Origin: Rhizobium leguminosarum bv. trifolii WSM1325
GTDB lineage: Bacteria; Pseudomonadota; Alphaproteobacteria; Rhizobiales; Rhizobiaceae
Reading direction: 5' to 3'
Assembly (NCBI GenBank): GCA_000023185.1
Contig: CP001622.1
Location: 1 to 64,000 of the forward strand
Length of the DNA: 64,000 bases
Shown here: piece after piece, positions 46,496 through 56,301 of the stretch
Layout of the letters: the number at the start of each line of letters is the position of its first letter
How positions within the stretch are numbered: the stretch's first letter is position 1
Notes under the pieces: model-generated
The model's input: only the letters and a program-made list of their open reading frames with translations
What the model was told of the DNA's origin: nothing
The model's database searches: none
Program-made: the position numbers and the translations under genes

Positions 46496-48781
46496 ATGCC
46501 CGATATCGATAAGAAGGACCGGCCGGTGACCTCGGTTACCGACCAGGAGGCGCTCGATTTTCACGCAATGGGCCGGCCCGGCAAGCTGGAGATCAACCCG
46601 ACCAAGCCGATGGCGACGCAGCGTGACCTCTCGCTTGCCTATTCGCCGGGCGTTGCCGTGCCCGTGAAGGCGATCGCCGCCGATCCGCAGACCGCCTATG
46701 ATTACACGGCGCGCGGCAATATGGTCGCCGTCATTTCCAACGGCACGGCAATCCTCGGCCTCGGCAATCTCGGCGCGCTGGCGTCCAAGCCCGTCATGGA
46801 GGGCAAGGCGGTGCTGTTCAAGCGCTTCGCCGATGTCGATTCCATCGACCTCGAGATCGATACCGAAAATGTCGACGAGTTCATCAACTGCGTGCGCTTC
46901 CTCGGTCCTTCCTTCGGCGGCATCAACCTCGAGGATATCAAGGCACCGGATTGTTTCGTCATCGAAAGCCGGCTGCGCGAGCTGATGGACATTCCGGTGT
47001 TCCATGACGACCAGCATGGAACGGCGATCATCGCCGCCGCCGGCCTGATCAACGCGCTGGAGCTGACCGGCCGCGACCTGAAGACGACGAAGCTCGTCTG
47101 CAACGGCGCGGGTGCTGCGGCGATCGCCTGCGTCGAACTCATCAAGGCGATGGGTTTTGCGCCCGAGAACGTCATCCTCTGCGATACCAAGGGTGTCATC
47201 TACCAGGGCCGCACCGAGGGCATGAACCAATGGAAATCGGCGCATGCGGCAAAGACCGACACGCGCACGCTGGAAGAGGCGATGAAAGGCGCGGACGTCG
47301 TTTTCGGCTTGTCGCAGCAGGGCGCGTTTTCGGCCAAGATGATCCGCTCGATGGCGGAGCGGCCGATCATCTTCGCCATGGCCAATCCCGATCCCGAGAT
47401 CACGCCGGAAGAGGTGGCTCGCATCCGCGACGACGCCATCATGGCGACGGGCCGTTCGGACTATCCGAACCAGGTCAACAACGTCCTCGGCTTTCCCTAT
47501 ATCTTCCGCGGCGCTCTCGACGTCCGTGCCTCGACCATCAACGATGCGATGAAGATCGCCGCCGTCAATGCGCTGGCAAACCTTGCCCGCGAGGACGTGC
47601 CCGATGACGTGGTTGCCGCCTATCAGGGCAACCGGCCGCGTTTCGGCTCGCAATACATCATCCCCGTTCCCTTCGATCCGCGCCTGATCTCGGCGATCCC
47701 GGTCGCGGTGGCGCAAGCCGCGATCGAAAGCGGCGTCGCCCGCAAGGTCATCACCGACATGGCCGGTTATGCCCGCGAGCTTTCGGCGCGCCGCGATCCG
47801 ATCGCCTCGACGCTCGCCAGCCTCTATGAGCGCGTCCGCCGCCGTCCGAAGCGCATCGTCTTTGCCGAGGCCGAGGAAGAACAGGTCCTGCGTGCGGCGA
47901 TGTCCTACGCCAACCAGCAGCTCGGCACCGCCATCCTGCTCGGCCGCGAGGACCTGATCCGGGCTACGGCCGAACGCGCCGGCATCGATCTCAACCGGCC
48001 GGGCCTCGAAATCGTCAATGCCCGGCTTTCGACCCGGGTCGAGGCCTATATCGACTATCTCTATGCCCGGCTGCAGCGGCACGGTTATCTCCACCGCGAC
48101 GCCCAGCGGCTGATCCATAACGACCGCAACCACTTCGCCGCCACCATGGTGGCGCTCGGCGATGCCGACGGCATGGTGACGGGCATTACCCGAAACTATT
48201 CGACGGCGCTCGAAGATGTGCGCCGCTGCATCGACGAGAAGCCGGGCCACCGCGTCATCGGCGTGTCGCTGGCGCTCTGCCGCGGCCGCACGGTCTTCGT
48301 TGCCGATACGGCGGTGCACGACATGCCGACGGCCGAAGAGCTTGCCGATATCGCCGAAGAGGCCGCGGGTCTGGCGCGGCGCATGGGTTATCCGCCGCGT
48401 GTCGCCTTGCTGGCTTATTCCACCTTCGGCCATCCCTCGGGCGAACGCTCCGAGCGGGTGCGCGAGGCGGTGAAGATCCTCGACAAGCGCCGCGTCGATT
48501 TCGAATATGACGGCGAGATGGCGGCCGATGTCGCCCTGAACCGCAAGGTGATGGAGCAATATCCCTTTTGCCGCCTCTCCGGCCCGGCCAACGTCCTCGT
48601 CATGCCGGCCTTCCACTCGGCCTCGATCTCGACCAAGATGCTGCAGGAGCTCGGCGGCTCCACGGTGATCGGCCCGATCCTCGTCGGCCTCGACAAGCCG
48701 GTGCAAATCACCTCGATGGGCGCCAAGGACAGCGACATCGTCAACATGGCGGCGATCGCCGCCTACGGGGCGGGTTCGTAA
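46496..48781 (+). CDS. maeB: NADP-type malic enzyme with phosphotransacetylase-like domain
   Basis: A 761-aa fusion. The N-terminal malic enzyme domain decarboxylates malate to pyruvate: YSPGVAVPVKAIAADP, VFHDDQHGTAII, VCNGAGAAAIACVELI (nucleotide loop) and FAMANPDPEITPEEV are visible. From about residue 440 a phosphotransacetylase-like domain follows (RIVFAEAEEEQVLRAA, STKMLQELGGSTVIGPIL), which in such enzymes is regulatory. In Sinorhizobium the tme gene occupies this place beside mutS and olsB, so NADP use is inferred from context. A strong terminator follows. Confidence 0.92.
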   Translation: MPDIDKKDRPVTSVTDQEALDFHAMGRPGKLEINPTKPMATQRDLSLAYSPGVAVPVKAIAADPQTAYDYTARGNMVAVISNGTAILGLGNLGALASKPVMEGKAVLFKRFADVDSIDLEIDTENVDEFINCVRFLGPSFGGINLEDIKAPDCFVIESRLRELMDIPVFHDDQHGTAIIAAAGLINALELTGRDLKTTKLVCNGAGAAAIACVELIKAMGFAPENVILCDTKGVIYQGRTEGMNQWKSAHAAKTDTRTLEEAMKGADVVFGLSQQGAFSAKMIRSMAERPIIFAMANPDPEITPEEVARIRDDAIMATGRSDYPNQVNNVLGFPYIFRGALDVRASTINDAMKIAAVNALANLAREDVPDDVVAAYQGNRPRFGSQYIIPVPFDPRLISAIPVAVAQAAIESGVARKVITDMAGYARELSARRDPIASTLASLYERVRRRPKRIVFAEAEEEQVLRAAMSYANQQLGTAILLGREDLIRATAERAGIDLNRPGLEIVNARLSTRVEAYIDYLYARLQRHGYLHRDAQRLIHNDRNHFAATMVALGDADGMVTGITRNYSTALEDVRRCIDEKPGHRVIGVSLALCRGRTVFVADTAVHDMPTAEELADIAEEAAGLARRMGYPPRVALLAYSTFGHPSGERSERVREAVKILDKRRVDFEYDGEMAADVALNRKVMEQYPFCRLSGPANVLVMPAFHSASISTKMLQELGGSTVIGPILVGLDKPVQITSMGAKDSDIVNMAAIAAYGAGS

Positions 48782-48815
48782 ACTCCTCCGGCCCACATTA
48801 TGAGACGGCATTCCG

Positions 48816-48854
48816 TGCCCGGCCGACTGCCCGTCGGCCGGGCATAAGTTTTCG
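48816..48854 (+). terminator. Terminator after the malic enzyme gene
   Basis: A 12-bp perfect stem (TGCCCGGCCGAC / GTCGGCCGGGCA) with a 5-nt loop is followed by TAAGTTTTCG. It lies 35 nt after the stop codon. Confidence 0.8.
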
Positions 48855-49013
48855 TGCGCCGTCGCGATGAAGGCTGCTCTTCCGATAAGTCATACTTTTG
48901 ATACAATAGGCCTATAGGGCGGCATAAATTTGCCCGCAGGGACATTGAAAAAACTGCGGGCAATCGATGCGGTTTCGCAGCTCAGTTGTTTAATATCAGC
49001 CGGTTGGTTCCCC

Positions 49014-50003
49014 ATGCCAGAAAATGCATCCGCCAATTTCACCCCCCGATTTCAGGGGGCAACTTTCGACGATATGGTCGGGGCTCTGACCAAGGGGTTT
49101 GGTTCGTTCGACGCATGGCGCGATGGTCGAGACAAACCGCTCGACTGGAAGGTCGGGTTTTGGGGTGATGAAAGCTTGTCGCTGGTCAGCAACCAGGATT
49201 CCGGCGGCTGGGGTGCAAGAACGGCCCATGGAACGCCGGAAACTCTGGCAATCATCGTTCCACGCACTGGTGCTCTCGATGTAACGCTTGGTCGGTCTGT
49301 GATCGAAGGGACACCTGGGCGGCTGCTGTTGGCGAACAATCTTGAGCCGGAACGGATTTCCGTGCGGGCAGCGCCGCACCGGTCAGACACACTGAGTCTG
49401 AGCTGGACAATCATCGCTCAGACCGTTGCCTCCGTATTGGAGACCCCCCTGATCGGGGCAATGGACTTGGCACCGGTCATTGATCTTTCCACGGCGGCGG
49501 GCCGGTTGATCGGCAGTCTCGCCCAAACGATCATCATCGGCATGCGCAACAACGGGCCGCTCCTTGCCTCGCCAATCGCCATGTTGAACCTGACCCAGGC
49601 GTTTGCCGATCTGCTGGTGCGCTCGGTTCCTCATCGGCTCTCGCATCTTCTCGACAGGAAAATCCATCTGATCGCACCCCGGCATGTCCGTCGGGCAATT
49701 GAATTCATGCATGCAAACATCGCAGAGCCGTTGACGATGCAGAGTGTCGCGGAGGCGGCAGGCATTTCCATTCGCGCTCTTGAAAGCGGTTTTCGTGCCT
49801 TCAAGGGAACCACACCGGCTGCCTACCTCAGGACGATCCGCTTGCAAGCGGTCCGGGAGGATCTGCGCGATCCTTCAAACCGGCAGCCGTTGCGGGACAT
49901 CTGCTTGAAGTGGGGATTCTTTCACTTTGGCCGCTTTGCGGCAACCTATCGGGCGGCGTATGGAGAGAACCCGTCGGACACCAGAAGGCGATCCGATCAC
50001 TAG
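49014..50003 (+). CDS. AraC-family regulator
   Basis: A 329-aa transcription factor. The C-terminal 100 residues form the double HTH: VRRAIEFMHANIAEPLTMQS, EAAGISIRALESGFRAFKGT and TPAAYLRTIRLQAVREDL, then KWGFFHFGRFAATYRAAYGENPSD. The N-terminal part resembles the AraC_binding_2 sensor domain. Start is uncertain: the ATG at 49014 is supported by family resemblance, not by a ribosome site. It sits alone between the malic enzyme and a cloverleaf repeat; the target is unknown. Confidence 0.85.
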   Translation: MPENASANFTPRFQGATFDDMVGALTKGFGSFDAWRDGRDKPLDWKVGFWGDESLSLVSNQDSGGWGARTAHGTPETLAIIVPRTGALDVTLGRSVIEGTPGRLLLANNLEPERISVRAAPHRSDTLSLSWTIIAQTVASVLETPLIGAMDLAPVIDLSTAAGRLIGSLAQTIIIGMRNNGPLLASPIAMLNLTQAFADLLVRSVPHRLSHLLDRKIHLIAPRHVRRAIEFMHANIAEPLTMQSVAEAAGISIRALESGFRAFKGTTPAAYLRTIRLQAVREDLRDPSNRQPLRDICLKWGFFHFGRFAATYRAAYGENPSDTRRRSDH

Positions 50004-50273
50004 AGCCTTTCCGGGTTAGATTGAAGCATTCTGTTGGCTCAAACGGAGTCGGATGGTCGACCGGCCGGCGCGCGTCGTAGCCAAGCTCTACGGCCAAGCC
50101 GGCCGGTCGATCAGCCGGCCCGTTTCAGCCAACCCGAAGGGCCGGGCATCTTTCCGCCAGGATCAGAGGCGATCGGCTCGGACGTACCAAGACGTATGCC
50201 CTTCGCCAATCGCCTCTGCCCTGACGAAAACCTGCTCCGGCAGAATGCTGCAATCTGACCAGGAAAGGCTCTA
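50001..50273. repeat. 273-bp cloverleaf repeat, copy 2
   Basis: Nearly identical to the element at 29961-30234. The right terminal arm is the same; the left arm has three substitutions. The internal stem CGACCGGCCGGC/GCCGGCCGGTCG is perfect here, while copy 1 has mismatches. It starts at the AraC stop codon (TAG shared) and ends 67 bp before olsB. Rightward frames of about 73 codons are shared by both copies. Confidence 0.85.
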
Positions 50274-50339
50274 AGGGCACGCCATCGGAGAGGCTGGAAT
50301 TGGCTTTTCACAGGCAGATGATCGTCTGCGCAAATTAAA

Positions 50340-51215
50340 TTAGCTCGCGAAGCGGCCGGCATCGGCGCCGTAATAATTCAGGTAACGGTCCGAGATGCTG
50401 GAGATCGGCAGCACGATCAGCACGTCGGTCGTGTTGAAGGCATGATCGATGACCGCGCTGGAGCCGACCATCGCGCCGAGGCGGAGATAGCCCTTGATCA
50501 GCGGCGGCAGAGCCATCAGCGCCCGCTTCGGGTTGATGGCTTCGACCGGCATCAGGTCCATGTTGCGGGCCAGATGCGGCAGCGCCCCGATGGCCCATTC
50601 GTTCTTCGCCAGCACATTGTGGTAGAGGAAGGACAGTGCCAGCGCGTGGCTTTCGAGATAGACGCCGGGGAACGAGGCGCAGCCGAACATGGCGCTGACG
50701 CCGTGTTTCAGCGCATAGGCCCAGTTGCCCTGCCACAGGAGCTCGACGGTGCGCTTGGTGCGGTATTCCGGCAGCACGCAGGAGCGGCCGAGTTCCATGA
50801 AGCGCTTGTCCGGGTGTTTGGCGATGAGGCCCTCGATTTCGAATTCGGAAGCCGAGTAAAAACCGCCATTGGCGATGGCGACATCTTGACGCAACAGCCT
50901 GTAGGTGCCGACGATCTGGTCTTCCGGGTCGCCCTCGATCGAGCGGTCGAGAACCAGAAGATGGTCGCAGACAGCGTCATAGGCGTCGACGTCGCGCTGT
51001 CGGCGCATCGCATCCAGCGGCAGCTGCGCCTTCATTTCGTCGACGAAGACGCGGTAGCGCACGGCCTGGGCGGCATCGATCTCGCGTGCCGTGCGGGCAA
51101 GGCGGGTCTCCAGATTGCCGATGCGGCCGAGGATATCGCCGTCCTTCTGCACAGCCGTCGAGGGCGGTGCAGCCTCCGCGGTGGTGTCACGATTCAGGAT
51201 GTCGATGGCGGACAT
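50340..51215 (-). CDS. olsB: L-ornithine N-alpha-acyltransferase OlsB
   Basis: OlsB transfers a 3-hydroxyacyl chain from ACP to ornithine, the first step of ornithine-lipid synthesis, which matters under phosphate limitation. The GNAT-like core (AAQAVRYRVFVDEMKAQL, RFMELGRSCVLPEYRTKRTV, LWQGNWAYALKHGV) matches the family. 291 aa. olsA is not in this window, but plsC-type genes can act next. The neighbourhood with mutS and the malic enzyme fits Sinorhizobium gene order. Confidence 0.92.
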   Translation of the reverse strand: MSAIDILNRDTTAEAAPPSTAVQKDGDILGRIGNLETRLARTAREIDAAQAVRYRVFVDEMKAQLPLDAMRRQRDVDAYDAVCDHLLVLDRSIEGDPEDQIVGTYRLLRQDVAIANGGFYSASEFEIEGLIAKHPDKRFMELGRSCVLPEYRTKRTVELLWQGNWAYALKHGVSAMFGCASFPGVYLESHALALSFLYHNVLAKNEWAIGALPHLARNMDLMPVEAINPKRALMALPPLIKGYLRLGAMVGSSAVIDHAFNTTDVLIVLPISSISDRYLNYYGADAGRFAS

Positions 51216-51323
51216 GACGATTCTCCCGTTGCCGGCTTATCGACGCCATAAAACACTTCTCTACGACAGGAAAGTGACATTCTGAATTTCCAGGCGCAAG
51301 AAACATGCCGGTTCCCGAGGCGC

Positions 51324-53606
51324 TCACCGCGCCTCTGCCCGGCGGGCGGAAAGGGCGGCAACCGCTTGAACTTCGGTCAGCAGCCGCACCGGATCGACCG
51401 GCTTTACCATGACGCGGTTGGCGCCGTTGAGCAAGACCTGGCGGCGCGATTCGTCGCTCTTGTCGGCCGTCAGCACGATCACCGGCACCGAGGCGAGATC
51501 GAGCCGCCGCTCATGGCCGCGCAGGCGTCCCAGCATGTCGATGCCGTTGCCGCCAGGCATCGAGAGGTCGCTGATAATGATATCGGGCCGGGCATTGGCC
51601 TCGCAGAGCGCGTAGTCGAGCAGGGTCTCGAAATCCTCGACATGGCGCACCTTATGCCCGCCCTTTTCCAGGACGACGCGCACCAGCATGGCATTGATCG
51701 GATCGTCCTCGCCGAGCAGGATGCTGAGCCCGCTGGCGGCAACCAGCGTCTCCGCTACCGAAAGGCCGAAGCCCGGCTGGTTGTCGTTCAGCGCGTCGCG
51801 CTTCTCCATGCCGCGCATGCGCCCGCGCAGCACGTCGATCAGCGACTGTTCGCGCAGCGGCCGGATCAGCCAGGCATCGAAGAGGTCGAGCGGATGGGCG
51901 CTGCGCTCTTCCGGATTGACGAGCAGGACCTTGCGCAGGCCAAGGGCGGCGATTTCGGCGCGATCGGCAAGATGGGCGGAAAATTCCGCCGACATCCGAT
52001 GGTCGATGATGATATCGGTCGGCCGCCGCCCGCCCTTTGCCAGCTCGAGCAGCGTTGCCCGCGCCGTCTCGCCGTCGCCGACGAGATGGCAGAGGCCGCC
52101 GAGCGTGGTGATCGTTTCGGCGATGGCGGTGCGCGCCGCACCTGCCGGCGCCAGTAGCACGACGCTGTTGCCTGAAAGCAGCGTGTTTCGCCGGTCGGGG
52201 CGCTCGCTGTCGATATCGACAGGGAAGCAGATGGTGAATTCGCTGCCTCGGCCCTTTTCGCTGGCAACCGTCAGCGCGCCGTTGAATTCGCGCATGATGC
52301 GGGCGGAGATGGCAAGGCCGAGGCCGGTCCCGCTGCTCTTGTCGACAACGCTCCCGCCCTGCTCGAACTCGCCGAAGACGCGCGCCTGCTCCTCCGTCGT
52401 CATGCCGGGACCGCTATCGGTCACGGTGATCGAGAGGTCGTCGTCGTCGAGCGACACGCGGATGAAGACGCCGCCAACCTGGGTGAACTTCACGGCATTG
52501 CCGATGACGTTGAACAGAACCTGGCGCAGCCGCGCCGGGTCGAAGCTCATATTTTCGGGCACGTCGGAGGACACGGTGGCGCCGATCTCGATACCCTTTT
52601 CATGCGCCCGGTGGGCGAGCATCTCGACGACGCTTTCCAGAAGCTTGCGCAGCGATTCCGAGCGCGGGTGCAGCGCGAAGCGGCCGACTTCGATGGTGGA
52701 GAAATCGAGCAGATCCTCGACGAGCTGCGTCAATGCATGGCCGGACTGGCGGATGTTCGCGAGATAGTTCTGCTGCTCCTGCGTCAACCGCGTCTCCGCG
52801 ATCAGATGCGTCATGCCGAGGATGCCCGAAAGCGGCGTGCGCACCTCGTGGCTGACGGTGGCAAGCAGCCTCGATTTCGCGGCGCTGTTATATTCGGCCT
52901 TCTGGCGGGCTTCCTCGCGGCCCTGCGCGATCAGCCGCTCGTCGGTCACGTCGCGGGCAACGCTTTGCAGCAGCAGGCGGCCGTTCGCCGGGTCGCGGGT
53001 AACGACGTCACGCCAGAGGAAGATGCGCTGGCCTTCCGGCGTCGAGATCTCGACATCGTAGCAATGCGGTATCGGACCGGGGCGGAAGGCAAGGCCGATC
53101 TCCTCGCAGGTTTTTCCTTCCGGACGCAGCCGCCCGGTCAGGCGGCGAAACGTGTCATTGGCGGAGATGATGCGCCGGTCCATGGTGCGGCTGACCGTGA
53201 TGTCGCCGAGCACGTCGTGCACGTCGGCAAACAGCTTTGCGCCGCCATTCTCATCCGGCATGGATTGACCGGGGCGCTGCCCGGCCTTGCGCGAGCGAAC
53301 CATCAGCAGGGCATAACTGGCGATGACGGCCAGGCCAAGGACGACGAGACCGCCCGAAAGCAGCAGCGGATCGCCGGCATGGGCAAGCAGCATCAGGATC
53401 GTTGCGGCAAGAAGGCCGGCGCCGCCGAGCCAGTAGAACAGCAGGCGCCGTGTCGGTGCAGGTCCGTCCTGGCGGTCATCGGCGCCCCGGGGTGCCGGTG
53501 CGTTCGGTCGTGCGAAGACCGCCTCCATCCGCTTCTCATGCGGCTTGGCGGCGGGTCCACCGAAGGCGGCGGACAATCTTTCCTGCAACTGTCCCAGGTT
53601 CTGCAT
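51324..53606 (-). CDS. Hybrid sensor histidine kinase with a degenerate receiver
   Basis: A 760-aa membrane kinase. Two hydrophobic segments (LLFYWLGGAGLLAATILMLL, LLLSGGLVVLGLAVIASYAL) near residues 55-105 precede a PAS-like domain (TMDRRIISANDTFRRLTG). The H-box is SHEVRTPLSGILG, with N (VIGNAVKFT) and G boxes (DSGPGM, GTGLGLAIS). A first receiver-like domain keeps only IIIDHRM and lacks the acidic pair and the Lys. The second has LLGEDDPINAML, IIISDLSMPG and VMVKPVDP and looks functional. It is 55 nt downstream of lspA. The signal is unknown. Confidence 0.88.
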   Translation of the reverse strand: MQNLGQLQERLSAAFGGPAAKPHEKRMEAVFARPNAPAPRGADDRQDGPAPTRRLLFYWLGGAGLLAATILMLLAHAGDPLLLSGGLVVLGLAVIASYALLMVRSRKAGQRPGQSMPDENGGAKLFADVHDVLGDITVSRTMDRRIISANDTFRRLTGRLRPEGKTCEEIGLAFRPGPIPHCYDVEISTPEGQRIFLWRDVVTRDPANGRLLLQSVARDVTDERLIAQGREEARQKAEYNSAAKSRLLATVSHEVRTPLSGILGMTHLIAETRLTQEQQNYLANIRQSGHALTQLVEDLLDFSTIEVGRFALHPRSESLRKLLESVVEMLAHRAHEKGIEIGATVSSDVPENMSFDPARLRQVLFNVIGNAVKFTQVGGVFIRVSLDDDDLSITVTDSGPGMTTEEQARVFGEFEQGGSVVDKSSGTGLGLAISARIMREFNGALTVASEKGRGSEFTICFPVDIDSERPDRRNTLLSGNSVVLLAPAGAARTAIAETITTLGGLCHLVGDGETARATLLELAKGGRRPTDIIIDHRMSAEFSAHLADRAEIAALGLRKVLLVNPEERSAHPLDLFDAWLIRPLREQSLIDVLRGRMRGMEKRDALNDNQPGFGLSVAETLVAASGLSILLGEDDPINAMLVRVVLEKGGHKVRHVEDFETLLDYALCEANARPDIIISDLSMPGGNGIDMLGRLRGHERRLDLASVPVIVLTADKSDESRRQVLLNGANRVMVKPVDPVRLLTEVQAVAALSARRAEAR

Positions 53607-53661
53607 GCTATCTGGATAACATGAGGCCCGTTCCGAATGCCTTCAGGATTTCGATAAGATT

Positions 53662-54165
53662 TTAGCGGCTGGCCTTTTTCGGCAGCAGCAGCTCGTCGAG
53701 AATGACGCAGCCGGCCCCGATGGTGATGAAACTGTCGGCGAGATTGAAGACCGCGAAGGACCAGCTCTCGGTGTAGAATAGAATGTAATCGATCACATGC
53801 CCATAAGCGAAGCGGTCGACGAGATTGCCGATCGCGCCGGCGATGATCAGCGCATAACCGAGATGGGCGATCCAGCGATCCTTCGCCGTGCGGTACCACA
53901 GCCAGATGACGAAGGCGACGATGATGAGCCGCATGCCGACGATGAACCAGCCGTCCATGCCCGACAGCATCGAAAAGGCGACGCCGAGATTGTAGGTGCG
54001 GTAGAGCGCCAGCATCGGAACGACGGGTACGGCCTCCTGTAGCGGCAGGTAATGATCAACGGCGATCTTGACGGCCTGGTCGATGAGAACGGCGACGACG
54101 ATGAAGAAGAGGATCGGCGCCGGGCGCGAAAACAGCGCCGGGCGTGCATGCGTCTGTTCGGTCAT
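53662..54165 (-). CDS. lspA: Lipoprotein signal peptidase
   Basis: LspA removes signal peptides from prolipoproteins. Four membrane segments are visible. The catalytic aspartates are in [18 protein letters not shown] and [14 protein letters not shown]. 167 aa. It overlaps the TrmH-family gene by 4 nt (ATGA). Confidence 0.96.
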   Translation of the reverse strand: MTEQTHARPALFSRPAPILFFIVVAVLIDQAVKIAVDHYLPLQEAVPVVPMLALYRTYNLGVAFSMLSGMDGWFIVGMRLIIVAFVIWLWYRTAKDRWIAHLGYALIIAGAIGNLVDRFAYGHVIDYILFYTESWSFAVFNLADSFITIGAGCVILDELLLPKKASR

Positions 54166-55022
54166 TTGCCCTCGGCAAGTGAGAGGAGATGGCGGCGTGC
54201 CTCGAAAAGCATGACGGCGGTGGCGACGGCGAGGTTCAGCGAATCGGCGCGGCCCTGCTGCGGAATGCGGGCAAGCGCGTCGGCCTCCCTGGCCAGCTGC
54301 TCCGGCAGGCCGGATTGTTCGTTGCCCATCAGGAGCACGACGGGCTTTTTCCGGTAGTCGATCGTCCGGTAATCGACCGCGCCGGCAAGATGCGTCGCGA
54401 CGACGGAAACGCCGGCCGATTTCCGCCAGGCGATGAATTCCTCGGGCGTCGCCCGCGCGACCGGAACGGCAAAGACCGAGCCCATGGTGGCCCGCACGGT
54501 TTCGAGCGAGAAAGGATCAGTCGTTTCTCCGAGAAGTATGATGCCGGAAGCCCCCGCCGCATCGGCCGTGCGGATGATGGTGCCGAGATTGCCGGGGTCG
54601 CGCACCCGGTCGAGCGCCACCCATGTCTCGCCGTCGCTCAGTCGGATACCTTTGAGCGGCGTCCAGCGCTGCTCGAAGATGCCGACCACCATCTGCGGGT
54701 TGTCGCGGCGGGTGATCGAGGCGATCACCTTTTCGCTGACCTCAAGCACCAGCCCGCCCGACGCGACGGTCTTTGCCGCCATCTGCTCGACCAGCGGCTT
54801 GCCCTTGGCGGCCTTGGCATAGACCAGCGTGCGGATCGCCCAGCCGAGTTCGATCGCATCGATGATGAGTTTCAGTCCTTCGGCCAGGAAAGTACCGCTT
54901 TCCTCGCGCGACTTCTTGTTCGTCAGCGCCTTGATGTCCTTGATGATCGGATTGGCGAGCGAAGTGACTTCCTTCACCTGCCCGACCCTGCGCGGTCCCT
55001 GATCGTGGAAGTCCTTGCTCAT
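54162..55022 (-). CDS. TrmH-family RNA methyltransferase
   Basis: A 286-aa SPOUT-class 2'-O-methyltransferase. An N-terminal substrate-binding domain ([20 protein letters not shown]) precedes the knot domain with [32 protein letters not shown] and [17 protein letters not shown]. The exact RNA target cannot be read; 23S rRNA is usual for this subtype. Its ends overlap lspA and the next methyltransferase by 4 nt each. Confidence 0.93.
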   Translation of the reverse strand: MSKDFHDQGPRRVGQVKEVTSLANPIIKDIKALTNKKSREESGTFLAEGLKLIIDAIELGWAIRTLVYAKAAKGKPLVEQMAAKTVASGGLVLEVSEKVIASITRRDNPQMVVGIFEQRWTPLKGIRLSDGETWVALDRVRDPGNLGTIIRTADAAGASGIILLGETTDPFSLETVRATMGSVFAVPVARATPEEFIAWRKSAGVSVVATHLAGAVDYRTIDYRKKPVVLLMGNEQSGLPEQLAREADALARIPQQGRADSLNLAVATAVMLFEARRHLLSLAEGK

Positions 55023-56116
55023 TTCGGCACCCAGCGGGAAAAGAGGGAGGTGGAGAGCGCGCGGCCCTGCGTCTTGCCGTCGGTGCCGGCCTCGCGGATC
55101 ACCAACTCGCCGGATTCGACCACGCCGCCGGCGCCACGCATCGTCTCGCGCATCAGCTCATGGATCGAATAGAAGCTGGCGCGGATCGAATAGGCCGTCA
55201 GCACCAGGCCCACGGCCTTCGGCGACAGGATCTCGCGGCAGACGTCGAGCATCAGAGGCAGATGCTCGAAGAGATGCCAGACTTCGCCATTGGGGCCGCG
55301 GCCGAATTTCGGCGGATCGGTGAGGATGATATCGTATTGGCTGCCGCGGCGTTCCTCGCGCAGGATGAATTTCATCGCATCCTCGCAGATCCAGCGGATC
55401 GGCAACTTCTCCATGCGCCCGAGCGCCTGGTTTTCCCTTGCCCAGCCGATCGCCTTCTTCGAGGCGTCGACATGGGTGACCTCGGCGCCAGCTGCGGCGG
55501 CAACCAGCGAGGCGACGCCGGTATAACCGAAGAGGTTCAGCACCTTCAGCGGCCGGCCGGCCTTTTCGACCTGCTCTTTCATCCAGCTCCAGTGGACGAT
55601 CTGCTCCGGGAAGACGCCGACATGACGGAAGGAGGTGAAGCGGCCGAGAAAATCGACACCGAGCAGATTGAGCGGCCAGGTCTCGCCGAGCGCCTCCTTC
55701 GGAAAGCGCCAGCGGCCGGCGCCTTCCTCGTCGGTATCGCCGGTGAAGGCGGCATCGACCTTTTCCCAGACTTGGGGCGCCAGCGAAGGCCGCCACAGCG
55801 CCTGGGCTTCCGGACGGATGATGCGATAGGGGCCGTATTGCTCGAGCTTTTCGCCGTTGCCGCTGTCGATCAGGTGGAAGTCGCCGGCCCCGAGCGATTC
55901 GAGAATGACGGGCACGCGCTCAGTCGGCCGCTCGCCGCTGCGTGTCATCAGAGGACGCACGACGGCGGCAGGCACAGCAGCCTCGCGCACCGCCTCGCGG
56001 GTTGCCGCGGGCTGCGCGACCGGCTTCGGCGGCCGGCCTGCCCGATCGTCCCTGCGATTTTCACCGGAAGGACCTGATGTTTTCTTCTGGCCCGGCCGGC
56101 CTTCTCTCTGTTTCAA
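55019..56116 (-). CDS. Class I SAM-dependent rRNA methyltransferase (RlmI-like)
   Basis: A 365-aa methyltransferase. The SAM site is VLNLFGYTGVASLVAAAAGA and ILTDPPKFGRG is the catalytic PP-type motif, as in RlmI/RlmL proteins that methylate 23S rRNA cytosine or guanine. The N-terminus is a basic low-complexity stretch (KQREGRPGQKKTSG). A TTG at 56116 is chosen because GGAAGAG lies just upstream; frames further upstream have only TTG without a site. It heads the leftward run with the TrmH gene, lspA and the hybrid kinase. Confidence 0.85.
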   Translation of the reverse strand: MKQREGRPGQKKTSGPSGENRRDDRAGRPPKPVAQPAATREAVREAAVPAAVVRPLMTRSGERPTERVPVILESLGAGDFHLIDSGNGEKLEQYGPYRIIRPEAQALWRPSLAPQVWEKVDAAFTGDTDEEGAGRWRFPKEALGETWPLNLLGVDFLGRFTSFRHVGVFPEQIVHWSWMKEQVEKAGRPLKVLNLFGYTGVASLVAAAAGAEVTHVDASKKAIGWARENQALGRMEKLPIRWICEDAMKFILREERRGSQYDIILTDPPKFGRGPNGEVWHLFEHLPLMLDVCREILSPKAVGLVLTAYSIRASFYSIHELMRETMRGAGGVVESGELVIREAGTDGKTQGRALSTSLFSRWVPK

Positions 56117-56301
56117 CGTGCTCTTCCGCGTCTCTGTCGGGGTGTGGTATCGGCTTTGTCCGCTGCAGCGCCGCGCGTCTTTTGAAACGCGCAAAGCACA
56201 TTGCGGCACTTTGAATATGCAGTAGCCCAGAAAAGCCGGGCGGATCAACTGCGCTGCCGGCCAAGCCCGGGCAAGCGGAGAGGGTTCTCCCGGCGCGGCG
56301 C

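Noticed and set aside
46379..48811. 810-codon leftward open frame opposite the malic enzyme gene
   Set aside because: It is antisense to a well-supported gene in a GC-rich genome, has His/Asp/Arg-rich low-complexity composition and no family resemblance.
50053..50274. 73-codon frame conserved in both cloverleaf repeats
   Set aside because: It has no ribosome site, spans the terminal and inner hairpins, and is equally open on the other strand. Conservation is explained by the repeat itself. Kept as a note in the findings only.
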